From: Anaerolinea sp.
GTDB lineage: Bacteria; Chloroflexota; Anaerolineae; Anaerolineales; Anaerolineaceae
Length of the DNA: 64,000 nucleotides
Reading direction: 5' to 3'
NCBI GenBank assembly: GCA_029975965.1
Contig: JARKOV010000114.1
Coordinates: 1 to 64,000 of the forward strand
Below are positions 1-7,663 of this stretch, piece by piece; within the stretch, counting starts at the first letter, position 1, and each line of letters opens with the position of its first letter. Below the pieces are notes generated by a model that had not been told where the DNA came from, searched no databases, and saw only the letters and a program-made list of their open reading frames with translations. The translations under genes were made by a program, and so were the position numbers.

Positions 1-20
1 GCGGCGGCCGCGGCCGCCGC
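1..20. repeat. 20-bp perfect GC palindrome
   Basis: The first 20 bases are a perfect self-complementary sequence made only of G and C. It lies 22 bp past the stop codon of the corrinoid protein gene, so it could be the stem of a transcript end or the edge of a longer repeat cut by the window. No T-run is visible. Confidence 0.5.
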
Positions 21-42
21 TTGTGTCTTTAAAATAGGTTAC

Positions 43-678
43 CTAGGCCAAAAGCGATTTAGCCATCGCTACAGCCCGGCTGGCATCCGGGGCGTAGCCG
101 TCTGCTCCGATCTGCTTCGCAAAAGCGTCCGTGACCGGAGCGCCGCCGATCATCACCTTCACCTTGCCGCGCACGCCCGCCTCTTCGAGCGCGGTGATCG
201 TGCCCTTCATGTTGACCATGGTCGTCGTGAGCAGAGCCGACATGGCAACGATGTTGACGTCGTTGTTCTTGGCCGCGTCGACGAACTTCTCTGGGGCAAC
301 ATCCGAGCCGAGGTCAACCACCTGGAACCCCGCGCCCTCGAGCATCAACCCGACCAGGTTTTTGCCGATGTCGTGCAAGTCGCCTTTGACCGTCCCGATG
401 GCCACTTTTCCGGCGAAACCCACCTGCTCGGAGGTCAGGTGTGGCTTGAGGATCGCCATGGCGCTCTTCATCGCCCGGGCCGAGATGAGCATTTCTGGCA
501 CAAAATACTCACCTTCCTCGAACAAGCGACCGACCTCAGCCATTCCCGCGATCAGGCCCTCGTTAAGAATGGTCCCCGCATCCAACCCGGCTTCCAGGGC
601 AGCGGTGACGTGTTCCTGCACGCCCGTGTTGTCCCCTTCGACCACGCACTGAAAAATCGCCTTGATCTTCTCGTCCAT
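43..678 (-). CDS. Corrinoid (B12-binding) methyltransferase protein
   Basis: This is a methyl-carrying corrinoid protein of the MtbC/MtaC/MetH-cobalamin-domain family. The N-terminal helical cap covers about residues 1-85 and the B12-binding Rossmann domain about 90-211. The cobalt-ligand signature D100-L-H102-D-I-G105 is intact, followed by the typical GSD and GGAPV segments. I start at the ATG at 678, which has GAGAGGAG about 11 nt upstream; an upstream in-frame extension has no such site. It is the last gene of a leftward trio with the activase and a homocysteine methyltransferase. By family it would accept a methyl group from a partner MT1 enzyme and hand it on; the substrate cannot be read from this protein. 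The cognate MT1 is not in view. Confidence 0.93.
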   Translation of the reverse strand: MDEKIKAIFQCVVEGDNTGVQEHVTAALEAGLDAGTILNEGLIAGMAEVGRLFEEGEYFVPEMLISARAMKSAMAILKPHLTSEQVGFAGKVAIGTVKGDLHDIGKNLVGLMLEGAGFQVVDLGSDVAPEKFVDAAKNNDVNIVAMSALLTTTMVNMKGTITALEEAGVRGKVKVMIGGAPVTDAFAKQIGADGYAPDASRAVAMAKSLLA

Positions 679-719
679 TGATCTGCATGCTCCTCTCTCA
701 AAGTAACAAAATGATTTTA

Positions 720-2546
720 TCACGTCCCAAAATACATACTATCCACAAACGTGGGGGTAAATTCCATGTAGGTGGTCAATTCGATGTACTCGACCCCGCG
801 CGCAGCAGTCACCGTCTCGCCGCGCAGGCGGCGCGATAGCAGCATGTGGCGCGCGCCAACCCCGGCGGCGTTGCCCACCTGGTGGAATCGCTCGATGGGC
901 AGCATCGGAAACATCCCCACGCGCAGCGCGCTTGGCAGGTCTAAATGCGTGCCAAAGGCTCCGGCGACGATGATATCGTCCACATCCTCCGCCCGGATGC
1001 CGGCCTCTTTTATCAGAATCTCAATCCCGGCGCGAATGGCGCCCTTCGCCAGTTGAATCTCGTTGACATCTTTGCGAGTGACGACGATATCCCGCCCGTG
1101 ACCCGCCTCTGCGCCCGGCACGAGCAAGAACTCGCTCTTGCCGTTCACCGAGCGCACCCGCGCGTTACCCGCCCGGAGCACGCCGCGCGCATCCACCACG
1201 CCGGCGTCGAGCAATTGCGCCACCGCATTGAGGATGCCCGACCCGCAAATGCCCACCGGGGCCTGCCCGCCTACCGTGACCGGCTTCACCAGCTCTGCCG
1301 AGATATGCACGCGCTCGATCGCCCCCGGCGCGGCGCGCATGCCATCGTGAATGTGCGCACCCTCGAACGCCGGGCCGGATGCGCACGAACAGGAGAGCAC
1401 CCGCCCGCCGTGGATGAGGCTGATTTCGGTGTTCGTGCCAATATCCACCACCAACGCGGTGCGCTCGGGCGACGTGTAAGAGCGCGTCGCCACCAGCGCC
1501 GAGACGTGATCGGCGCCAACATACCCGGCGATGTTAGGCGGCAGGTAAACCGTCGCCTGCTCGGCCACTTTGAGGCCAATCTCGCGCGCGTTGAATTGCA
1601 TGGCCTCGCTGACCACCGGCGTGTAAGGCGCATGCCCCAACGGCTCGACCGGCAAACCGGTGAAGAGGTGGTGCATCGCCGTGTTGCCCACCGCCACTAC
1701 GTCCACCACGTGGTCGGCGCAAATCCCCTCGTGCTGGCAGAATTCGCCCAAGGTCTGGTTGATCGCATCCACCAGGCGCGCCTGCAATTGCTGGCGTTGT
1801 TCTTCGCCGCGGTTAGCGTAAGCGATCCGGCTGATCACATCCTCGCCGTAACTGATCTGCGGGTTCATCACCCCGGCCTGACCGAGGATCGCGCCATCCT
1901 GCAGATCGACGAGGAAGAGCGCCAGCTTGGTCGAGCCGAGGTCCATTGCCAGCCCGACCAGCTTTTCCCCCAGCGGCAGCACGGAGACCAGAGTAGAGCC
2001 CTCGTTCTCGATGCGCAGTGCCAGCCGCACGCGCCACCGATTGGCGCGCAGGTGGTTCGAAAGCGCGTTGAGCAGGCGGGGGCCAGAGCGCAGCGGCGGC
2101 AGTCCGGCCTCGGTCAGCGCGTCGTTGACGCGGGTCAGGTCAGAGCGCAGGTCGTCCAGGCTGGGCGGGCCAAGCTCCAGGTCGATGGCCTGCACCGCCG
2201 GCTCGAAAGCGACCTGCCCCTCGCGACCCTCCACCTGCAGCCGCTGCCCTGCCACCAACGATTCGCGCGGGATGTCCACGCGCACGTCTTCCAGCGGCTC
2301 GGTCTGGCAGGCCAGGCGGAATCCCGCCTCCAGTTGTTCCCTGCCCAGCTCTTCGATCTCCGATTCGGTCGGCTCGCTGACTCTGCCCTGGGGGATGCGC
2401 ACTTTGCAGGTTGAGCAGATGCCGAGACCGCCGCAGGATGCCACCAGCTCAATGCCAGCGCGCTGCGCCGCTTCGAGCAGGTTGGTGCCGCACTCCACCT
2501 CGATGCGCCGGCCAGCCGGCTGCAAGGTAACGGTAATTTTCGCCAT
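720..2546 (-). CDS. Corrinoid reductive activase (2Fe-2S ferredoxin plus ASKHA ATPase)
   Basis: This 608-residue protein reduces inactive Co(II) corrinoid proteins, as RamA-like and DUF4445-type activases do. The N-terminal ferredoxin domain has C38, C44, C47 and C80 in plant-type spacing for a [2Fe-2S] cluster. The rest is an ASKHA-fold ATPase with AMDLGSTKLALFLVD as phosphate-binding motif, a second VVDIGTNTEI motif and a C-terminal VAGAFG segment. The start is the ATG at 2546, overlapping the TGA of the upstream gene by one base (TGATG), which implies translational coupling. The gene sits 41 bp before the corrinoid protein it presumably reactivates. The longer open frame to 2639 lies inside the upstream gene and is not credible. 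Confidence 0.92.
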   Translation of the reverse strand: MAKITVTLQPAGRRIEVECGTNLLEAAQRAGIELVASCGGLGICSTCKVRIPQGRVSEPTESEIEELGREQLEAGFRLACQTEPLEDVRVDIPRESLVAGQRLQVEGREGQVAFEPAVQAIDLELGPPSLDDLRSDLTRVNDALTEAGLPPLRSGPRLLNALSNHLRANRWRVRLALRIENEGSTLVSVLPLGEKLVGLAMDLGSTKLALFLVDLQDGAILGQAGVMNPQISYGEDVISRIAYANRGEEQRQQLQARLVDAINQTLGEFCQHEGICADHVVDVVAVGNTAMHHLFTGLPVEPLGHAPYTPVVSEAMQFNAREIGLKVAEQATVYLPPNIAGYVGADHVSALVATRSYTSPERTALVVDIGTNTEISLIHGGRVLSCSCASGPAFEGAHIHDGMRAAPGAIERVHISAELVKPVTVGGQAPVGICGSGILNAVAQLLDAGVVDARGVLRAGNARVRSVNGKSEFLLVPGAEAGHGRDIVVTRKDVNEIQLAKGAIRAGIEILIKEAGIRAEDVDDIIVAGAFGTHLDLPSALRVGMFPMLPIERFHQVGNAAGVGARHMLLSRRLRGETVTAARGVEYIELTTYMEFTPTFVDSMYFGT

Positions 2547-3427
2547 CAGGATGCTCGGACCGCCTGGGCGATGGATTTTAAGTGCGCCGGCGAGGTTCCG
2601 CAGCAGCCACCCACCAGGGCTGCCCCGGCAGCCAGCCATTCGCCTGCCCGCGCGCCCATCGTTTCGGGGGTCACATCGTACACCACGGTCCCGGCATCGT
2701 CATGGCGGGGCAGGCCGGCGTTGGGTTTAAACCAGATGGGCAGGGCAGTCGCGGCGCGCAGCTCCTGCAGCACCACCAGGTTGTCTTCCAGGCTGCGCCC
2801 GCAGTTCACGCCGATCGCCGCCAGCCCCAGCTCACCCAGCGCGTTGGCGGCCTGCACCGGTTTGACACCCATCATCGTGCGTGTGCCGCGATCGTAGCTG
2901 AAAGAGCAGACCAGCGGCAGGCCGGTCACCGATTGCGCCCCGTGCACCGCCGCCAGCGCTTCGTTGAGGTCGAACTGGGTTTCGATCACCAACAGGTCCA
3001 CCCCGGCTTCAGCCAGCAAGCGCGCCTGGGCCGCGTAGGCTGCCCGGGCTGATTCCGCGCTCAGCGTGCCCACCGGCTCGACCATCTCACCCAGGGGACC
3101 GAGCGAGCCTGCCACCAGCGCGCTGCCATTGGCCGCCTGCTTTGCCAGCGCTACCGCCGCGCGGTTGGTCTCTTCAAAACGCGCTTCGAGACCGGCGTGA
3201 CCGAGATTGATCCGGCTGGAGCCAAAGGTGTTGGTCAGGATCAGGTCGGATCCGGCGGCAATGAAATCGCGGTGCAGGCGCAACACCTCGGCCGGGTTAT
3301 CCAGCACCCAGATGTCGGACGGCGTGCCTACGGGCAGCCCGCGCGCTTGCAGGTTGGTGCCGGTGGCTCCATCCAGGATCAGCGGCTTGCCGGCTTTCAG
3401 CCGGTCGAGAAACGTGGGAAGCGACAT
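2546..3427 (-). CDS. Homocysteine S-methyltransferase family protein
   Basis: This is a zinc-dependent homocysteine methyltransferase barrel (Pfam S-methyl_trans, the BHMT/MmuM/MetH-N group). Visible signatures are DGATGTNLQARG near the N-terminus, NTFGSSR, VNCGRS, and the C-terminal GGCCGTSP motif whose two cysteines, with the upstream cysteine, bind zinc. The product is 293 residues, close to a single-domain MetH N-terminal module. The ATG at 3427 is preceded by GGAGGA at 6 nt. As first gene of a set with a corrinoid protein and an activase, it probably acts as the MT2-type partner that moves methyl from the corrinoid to homocysteine, a split MetH-like arrangement. The methyl donor is unknown. 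Confidence 0.88.
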   Translation of the reverse strand: MSLPTFLDRLKAGKPLILDGATGTNLQARGLPVGTPSDIWVLDNPAEVLRLHRDFIAAGSDLILTNTFGSSRINLGHAGLEARFEETNRAAVALAKQAANGSALVAGSLGPLGEMVEPVGTLSAESARAAYAAQARLLAEAGVDLLVIETQFDLNEALAAVHGAQSVTGLPLVCSFSYDRGTRTMMGVKPVQAANALGELGLAAIGVNCGRSLEDNLVVLQELRAATALPIWFKPNAGLPRHDDAGTVVYDVTPETMGARAGEWLAAGAALVGGCCGTSPAHLKSIAQAVRAS

Positions 3428-3457
3428 GCAGTCCTCCAGGGCAAATCCGCCTGACAT

Positions 3458-3469
3458 GACAACGTTGTC
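3458..3469. promoter_or_regulatory. 12-bp perfect palindrome in the leader of the methyltransferase operon
   Basis: GACAACGTTGTC lies 30 bp before the start of the homocysteine methyltransferase gene, just downstream of a possible -10 box (TACAAT on the minus strand near 3490). The central CG and the arms resemble LacI/GalR-type operators, so it may be a repressor site. No regulator gene is adjacent, so this is inference. Confidence 0.4.
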
Positions 3470-3519
3470 TTATTACGCTGCGTTTATTGTACTATAAATC
3501 GACCGCAGGCAAGTCTGCT

Positions 3520-3561
3520 AAAAAGGGGTTAATTGCCGCGAGCCAGGCGGCAATTAACCCC
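3520..3561 (-). terminator. Rho-independent terminator of the Cys-cluster gene
   Basis: A 15-bp perfect stem (3525-3539 with 3547-3561) and a 7-nt loop are followed on the minus strand by TTTTT. It lies 38 bp past the stop codon of the leftward gene at 3600 and before the methyltransferase operon promoter, so it separates the two units. Confidence 0.85.
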
Positions 3562-3599
3562 TCTCCAAAGGGTCACGGTCACCGGTGGTGATCGGTTCG

Positions 3600-4694
3600 T
3601 TACGGCGCTAGCGCCGCGTGCATTTCAGCGTATTCTTTCACCAGGTCTACGGTGTGCTCGTCCCGATCGATGTCTGGATTGATATACCAGCACACCACCA
3701 CCGGCTTGCCATCACGCTTCATGGATGTAGGGCCGAGGTTGGGGTGGGTTTCGCACCAGCCGCATTTTTCTTTTCCTGGGCAATAGTTCGCCCGGGCGAA
3801 GAAATCGTCTTGCAACTGCCGAGATTGCTGCGGGACCAGGGGGGCGATGCGCTGGACGCTGGCGGGTTTGATGAACATCAAAGTCGGGTCGCGGTGGCGC
3901 TCCTGGTATTCCACCTGGAAGAGCGGCGTGGACTTGACTTGCCGTTTGCCCTGGTACTGCACCATCCAGGTAAACATGCTGTTGATCACCACGATCACCT
4001 TGTAGTTTTTTCCGATGAAATACTCGTGCAGCTCGCGCAGTTGGGTGAAATCCTTGGCCGGAAGGGTGCGGTACAGGTCGAGCGCATCGAGCTGATACCC
4101 CGGCTGGAGGGCGCGGAAATCGCAGCGAGCAAAATGCACCGCGCCCAGTTTGGCATCTTCCATCCCGGCACAGGCTTTTGCCAGCGCCTGAAGCGCGGGC
4201 ATCATCGCCGGGAAGCGCGGGTCAGCCAGGCGGACCGATCCAGCGCTTTCTTGCACGGCAAGCCCTGCCGCGCTCAACGCCTGCAGAAAAGCGCGCAAGC
4301 CGCGGATTTTTTTCAAGCTCTGCGCGGCGTCTTCGCCGCCTACGAGATCTGACCCCTCCAGCCGGCCATCGCGCCCCACCAGCATCAAGAACGCCAGCGC
4401 GTTGCCGATCAACTCGCGCGGCCGTTTCAGCTTGCGATTCAGCTCGGCCTTGCGCTCCGTGCCGTTCGGCTCGCCGGGCACGAACGAGTCGTCGGGTAGT
4501 ATGGGCAGCCCGAACTGGTCCGGGCGCTCGTACAAAGCCACATAGAAGGCCTTGAAAAAACCCCACAGGTCGCGCTGCTGTTCACGCACTTCCCCCGCCT
4601 GTTCGAGGGCAAGCGCATCGTAATTGACCAGCAAGCGCAGATACGACGCCGCCGCCCGTTGGGCCAGGCTTGAATACTGCTCCAGGTAATCCAT
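3600..4694 (-). CDS. Hypothetical protein with C-terminal cysteine cluster
   Basis: I do not recognise this 364-residue protein. It is soluble, mostly helical, and has no signal peptide. The clearest feature is near the C-terminus: a CPGKEKCGWCETHPN segment (C-x5-C-x2-C) followed by PVVVCWY with a fourth cysteine, so it could bind zinc or a cluster. The ATG at 4694 has GGAGGG 8 nt upstream. A consensus-like promoter (TTGAAA-N17-TATAAA) lies at 4751-4779 with a palindromic box covering the spacer and the -10. The same box occurs at the head of the phage-like cluster at 15278-15293, which suggests shared control. A terminator follows, so it looks like a single-gene unit. Confidence 0.7.
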   Translation of the reverse strand: MDYLEQYSSLAQRAAASYLRLLVNYDALALEQAGEVREQQRDLWGFFKAFYVALYERPDQFGLPILPDDSFVPGEPNGTERKAELNRKLKRPRELIGNALAFLMLVGRDGRLEGSDLVGGEDAAQSLKKIRGLRAFLQALSAAGLAVQESAGSVRLADPRFPAMMPALQALAKACAGMEDAKLGAVHFARCDFRALQPGYQLDALDLYRTLPAKDFTQLRELHEYFIGKNYKVIVVINSMFTWMVQYQGKRQVKSTPLFQVEYQERHRDPTLMFIKPASVQRIAPLVPQQSRQLQDDFFARANYCPGKEKCGWCETHPNLGPTSMKRDGKPVVVCWYINPDIDRDEHTVDLVKEYAEMHAALAP

Positions 4695-4750
4695 GTCATT
4701 CCCTCCAAATTAATTTCAATCTCTGCGCACCATGCGCACCCCACACTCTA

Positions 4751-4779
4751 TTTATAGTACAAATATTCTAAAATTTCAA
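4751..4779 (-). promoter_or_regulatory. Sigma-70 promoter with overlapping LexA-like box
   Basis: On the minus strand TTGAAA (4774-4779) and TATAAA (4751-4756) are exactly 17 bp apart. The 16-bp near-palindrome read on the plus strand as TAGTACAAATATTCTA (4755-4770) overlaps the spacer and the -10, where a repressor would block RNA polymerase. It matches the box at 15278-15293 in 15 of 16 positions. It resembles the Gram-positive LexA site GAAC-N4-GTTC but differs in both arms, so the protein that binds is unproven. Confidence 0.7.
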
Positions 4780-4793
4780 GAGGAAAATTTTTC

Positions 4794-5819
4794 TCAATAT
4801 TTGCGGCCAGAAACCAGTTGCTCAAACCCGTCCACCAGCGCCGGATCGAAGAGATATCCACCCGCCTGGGCCGCCGCGCGGTTGTAAAGCGGAAGAAAAC
4901 CTGCCAGGGTGTGAACGCAATCCACCAGCCGTTCGGCCGGTTGGTTCCGGCTGATGATCTCGACCATGCGAAAGCCAATATAATGCCCCGCAGGTTCAAT
5001 CCCCTCCAGGTCGATCGCGATCGCGTCGTAAGCTCGCCGGCAGGCTTCCAGGTCTGCGCCGGGCTCCAGGCACTGCGCCAGCACCGCCTCCGCCTGGGCA
5101 AACAAGGCGCGCTCATTGCGGCGAAAGCCTTCGAGCCTGGTCCAATACCGCTCCAGGTATTCGGGCGGCATGCCGGTGACCTCCGCTTTTGTTTTCGGAA
5201 AAGGCGAGCAAAAGAAATTCGCCATGCCTTCCATCAGCAGGTTTTCGACATGCCCGACCGCCACGGCGCGGCCCGTTTGGCTCGACAGGAGCGCCTGGCG
5301 TGAGGAATCGCGCTGGGACCAGTAGCGGAAACCGCTGTGGTGCAATTCGTGGGCGAGCATCGGCATGACCAGCGCGGGGTTCGCCTGGTCGACAAAGATG
5401 CTGAAGCCAATTCCTTCGCGAAATTGGAACCCGCCATTGAAGCTGTCGATGGTCACATGGATCGTCGCGCTCAAGGGGGTGCCCGCTGGCAAATAGGGAA
5501 GAACGCGCCCCGAAAGGTCGGAAAGATCGAAATGTTCGAGCTCCTCCAGGCGGGCGGCGATTGGCTTGTGCTCCTCGATCGCCCGGCGAAAGCCCATGCT
5601 CAAGACGGTTAATACCTGGGAGGGGCTGGTCCAACCCGGTTGCGCGCAGTGGGCGATCGCGTCGGCCAGAGTTTCTCGGGTGACGCCCGACCACTGGCAG
5701 TAAAAATCGACGAAGAATGGGTTCGCCTGCAGGACGCGCTCCAACTCAACGCCGCTTTTTTCAGCGCTGCTCAGATAGGCTAATAAGGTTTTCGCGCCAT
5801 TCACTTCGATGGTCAGCAT
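4794..5819 (-). CDS. Putative zinc metallopeptidase with HELHH motif
   Basis: The product is a 341-residue soluble protein carrying H157-E-L-H-H161, an HExxH zinc-peptidase motif inside a helix (MPMLAHELHHSG). A downstream conserved acidic region (LLMEGMANFF) could supply the third ligand glutamate, as in gluzincins. The architecture resembles the DUF5700/DUF2268-like predicted Zn-dependent protease group; I am not certain which. There is no signal peptide or membrane segment, so it is cytoplasmic. The start is the ATG at 5819 with GGAGG 6 nt upstream, rather than a longer in-frame extension that lacks a ribosome site. It is followed by the Cys-cluster gene, but a promoter lies between them. 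Confidence 0.65.
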   Translation of the reverse strand: MLTIEVNGAKTLLAYLSSAEKSGVELERVLQANPFFVDFYCQWSGVTRETLADAIAHCAQPGWTSPSQVLTVLSMGFRRAIEEHKPIAARLEELEHFDLSDLSGRVLPYLPAGTPLSATIHVTIDSFNGGFQFREGIGFSIFVDQANPALVMPMLAHELHHSGFRYWSQRDSSRQALLSSQTGRAVAVGHVENLLMEGMANFFCSPFPKTKAEVTGMPPEYLERYWTRLEGFRRNERALFAQAEAVLAQCLEPGADLEACRRAYDAIAIDLEGIEPAGHYIGFRMVEIISRNQPAERLVDCVHTLAGFLPLYNRAAAQAGGYLFDPALVDGFEQLVSGRKY

Positions 5820-5861
5820 AGCTCGCCTCCAGGCCCTGTTCTTGATCAACCCAGTGGTGCA

Positions 5862-5900
5862 ACGGCTGATTGTGAGATTTAAACACAATCCCACGGCTGA
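5862..5900. mobile_element. Miniature inverted-repeat remnant with 8-bp direct repeats
   Basis: GATTGTG (5868-5874) and CACAATC (5884-5890) are perfect inverted ends around 9 bp. The unit is bracketed by the direct repeat ACGGCTGA at 5862-5869 and 5893-5900. The ends match those of the longer elements at 20905-20982 and 39774-39861, so this looks like an internally deleted copy. Confidence 0.55.
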
Positions 5901-5997
5901 GAAATTGCCTTCCTATCTATATAACGTAAAAAGGTGGGGGTTGGTTCTGCCAGGGTTACAAGAAGGTAGCTTATTCCCGGCCGGCCTGGTTAAATTT

Positions 5998-6032
5998 GAT
6001 TGCCTGGCATGGGGGGGTCATGCCAGGCAATC
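5998..6032. terminator. 14-bp perfect hairpin, possible terminator
   Basis: The arms 5998-6011 and 6019-6032 pair perfectly with a 7-nt loop. It lies downstream of the leftward YacP gene and upstream of the leftward protease gene. Only AAATTT follows on the minus strand, so intrinsic termination is possible but not clear. Confidence 0.45.
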
Positions 6033-6199
6033 TTCAGGGAGGGAATGCCACCAACTTGCTTCACCAACTCGGGGGGGACGAGCCGGCTTTGCCGTCCGGT
6101 GGAAGACACCGTATTTACCAATAAACGCGGCGTCTTACGGATAATATACACCAAATTAGTGTAAATTTCATTAAAGGTAAATGAGAGTTTCACCCCATT

Positions 6200-6676
6200 T
6201 TACTTGCGGCGGTCGAAAAGATCCAGCCACTCGTCGAGCTCGGCCTGCGATACCTCTGGCGTGGACCGTTCCGCAGGGGGCGCGTTGCGCTGGGTTTGCA
6301 GCATGCGCTGGGCAAACGCGGCGGAAGTCACCACGCCGGCTCCGGCGTTTCGCGCCTCTGCGAGCACCTGGCGATCTGAGCTGACCACGGTGACCTGGCG
6401 AGCTCGCGCGCCGAGGCGGCGCAGGCCAGCGGTGATGGCGGAATCGGCGCTCTGACCGGCAGCAACGAAATGGGCTTTAACTCCCCCGATCGTGCGCCTG
6501 CCGGCCCTGCCGGCGGGGGCGTTGTCGAAGTAGATTTCCACCTGAGCGCGGCTTAAACGGGCAAATTCCTGCAAGAGGGTGACCAGCTTTAACTCGTCAT
6601 CAGGGTCGCGCAGGCTCAGGCCGGGGAGGTGGGGGATCAGGTTATGCCCGTCGATCAGGTAGACCATCCGTCCCAT
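6200..6676 (-). CDS. YacP-like NYN domain ribonuclease
   Basis: This is a single NYN (PIN-like) nuclease domain of the YacP/Rae1 family, known for ribosome-associated mRNA cleavage in Bacillus. Signatures are YLIDGHNLI at the N-terminus with the catalytic Asp, FDNAP in the middle, and TVVSSDRQVLAEA with the further acidic residue. The length of 158 residues fits the family. Two in-frame ATGs, at 6676 and 6667, are both possible. It is divergent from the lamin-tail gene, with a 33-bp gap holding the promoters of both. Confidence 0.85.
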   Translation of the reverse strand: MGRMVYLIDGHNLIPHLPGLSLRDPDDELKLVTLLQEFARLSRAQVEIYFDNAPAGRAGRRTIGGVKAHFVAAGQSADSAITAGLRRLGARARQVTVVSSDRQVLAEARNAGAGVVTSAAFAQRMLQTQRNAPPAERSTPEVSQAELDEWLDLFDRRK

Positions 6677-6709
6677 TGTACCCGAGTTTTATGCTATGAT
6701 AGAGCCACG

Positions 6710-7252
6710 ATGCGACGCCGCGGCCAGAATTCCGTGCTCCCTTACCTGCTGCTCAACGTGATTGTCTCGGCGGCGACCGTGCTGGCAGTGCTGCTGATCT
6801 GGGAGCGGGTGCGTCAGAGCGATGTTCCACCGACGCCGATGGCCTCCTTGCCCGCGCCGATCGCCTCTCCCACAACCGACCCCACCGAAGCCTTCGTCCC
6901 AGAGCCGACCGCCACCCCGGCGCTCCCGGCAGGCACGTTGATCGAGATCACGGCGGTGATCGGCGCGACCGACCCGCAGCAGGAATATGTGCAGCTCAAA
7001 CACCTGGGTGAGGGTGATCTCTCGCTGGCGGGCTGGCAGCTCAAAGATGAAGACGGCAACGTCTTCACCTTCCCTTCCAACCCGGAGCTGATCCTGTACA
7101 AGGATGGGGCGGTGCAGGTGTACACGCGGATTGGCAACGATACGCCGGCCGAGTTGTTCTGGAACCGGAGCGCGGCAGTGTGGCGGCCGGGTGAGCAAGT
7201 CACCCTGGTCGATACCCAGGGAACAGTACAGGCGACAGCCCAGGTGCCCTGA
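6710..7252 (+). CDS. Membrane-anchored lamin-tail-domain protein
   Basis: The 180-residue product has one N-terminal transmembrane segment (about residues 9-31), a Pro/Thr-rich spacer, and a C-terminal lamin tail domain (LTD): LIEITAVIGATDPQQEYVQL followed by LAGWQLKDEDGNVFTFPS, the typical beta-sandwich seen in bacterial surface proteins. The domain would be outside the membrane. TATGAT at 6695-6700 lies 9 nt before the ATG and no Shine-Dalgarno fits between, so the mRNA may be leaderless. Its stop overlaps the next start (TGATG). Confidence 0.8.
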   Translation: MRRRGQNSVLPYLLLNVIVSAATVLAVLLIWERVRQSDVPPTPMASLPAPIASPTTDPTEAFVPEPTATPALPAGTLIEITAVIGATDPQQEYVQLKHLGEGDLSLAGWQLKDEDGNVFTFPSNPELILYKDGAVQVYTRIGNDTPAELFWNRSAAVWRPGEQVTLVDTQGTVQATAQVP

Positions 7253-7644
7253 TGAGTGACGATGTGGAGAGCTCCGTCGAAAAGCAGATCCGCGAGGCGA
7301 TGGCGCGCGGAGACTTTGACAACCTGCCTGGCAAAGGCAAACCACTCAAGCTGGATGATGATGGGCTGGTGCCGGAGGACCTGCGCCTGGCTTACCACAT
7401 GCTGCAGAGCAACGGCTTTGCCCCCGAGTGGATCGAGCTGGGGCAGGAGATCGAAACGGAGCGAGCGCGCCTGGAAGAAGCACTGCTGGAAGGCACCCGC
7501 GAGGAACGGCGCAGGCGTTTCCACGCGCTGCGCGAACCGATTGAAGGGCTGAACCGAAAAATTTTGGATTACAACCTGCGCGTCCCGCTGCCCAACCTGC
7601 AGAAGCGGCGTGTCCGTATTCCACCCGACCTGGCTGCGGAATAG
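7252..7644 (+). CDS. DUF1992 (DnaJ-homologue subfamily C28-like) protein
   Basis: This 130-residue protein matches the DUF1992 family, which is also found as the conserved domain of DNAJC28. It shows the family pattern IREAMARGDFDNLPGKGKPL near residue 10, then LAYHMLQSNGFAPEW and a charged helical C-terminus. The function is unknown. It is translationally coupled to the upstream lamin-tail gene and lies 19 bp before dnaX in the same direction. Confidence 0.85.
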   Translation: MSDDVESSVEKQIREAMARGDFDNLPGKGKPLKLDDDGLVPEDLRLAYHMLQSNGFAPEWIELGQEIETERARLEEALLEGTREERRRRFHALREPIEGLNRKILDYNLRVPLPNLQKRRVRIPPDLAAE

Positions 7645-7663
7645 GCCGGTCAAAGGACGGCGA

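Larger units (their letters stand above)
5820..6199. other. 380-bp intergenic stretch with two inverted repeats
   Basis: No gene is visible here. It holds a 23-bp inverted-repeat remnant (5868-5890) flanked by 8-bp direct repeats, a strong 14-bp hairpin (5998-6032), and a short TACAC-N7-GTGTA inverted repeat (6147-6163) next to AT-rich DNA. Confidence 0.6.

Noticed and set aside
945..2414. Long open frame on the + strand opposite the activase gene
   Set aside because: Arg/His/Ala-rich, no motif, and opposite a well-supported gene; a consequence of high GC.
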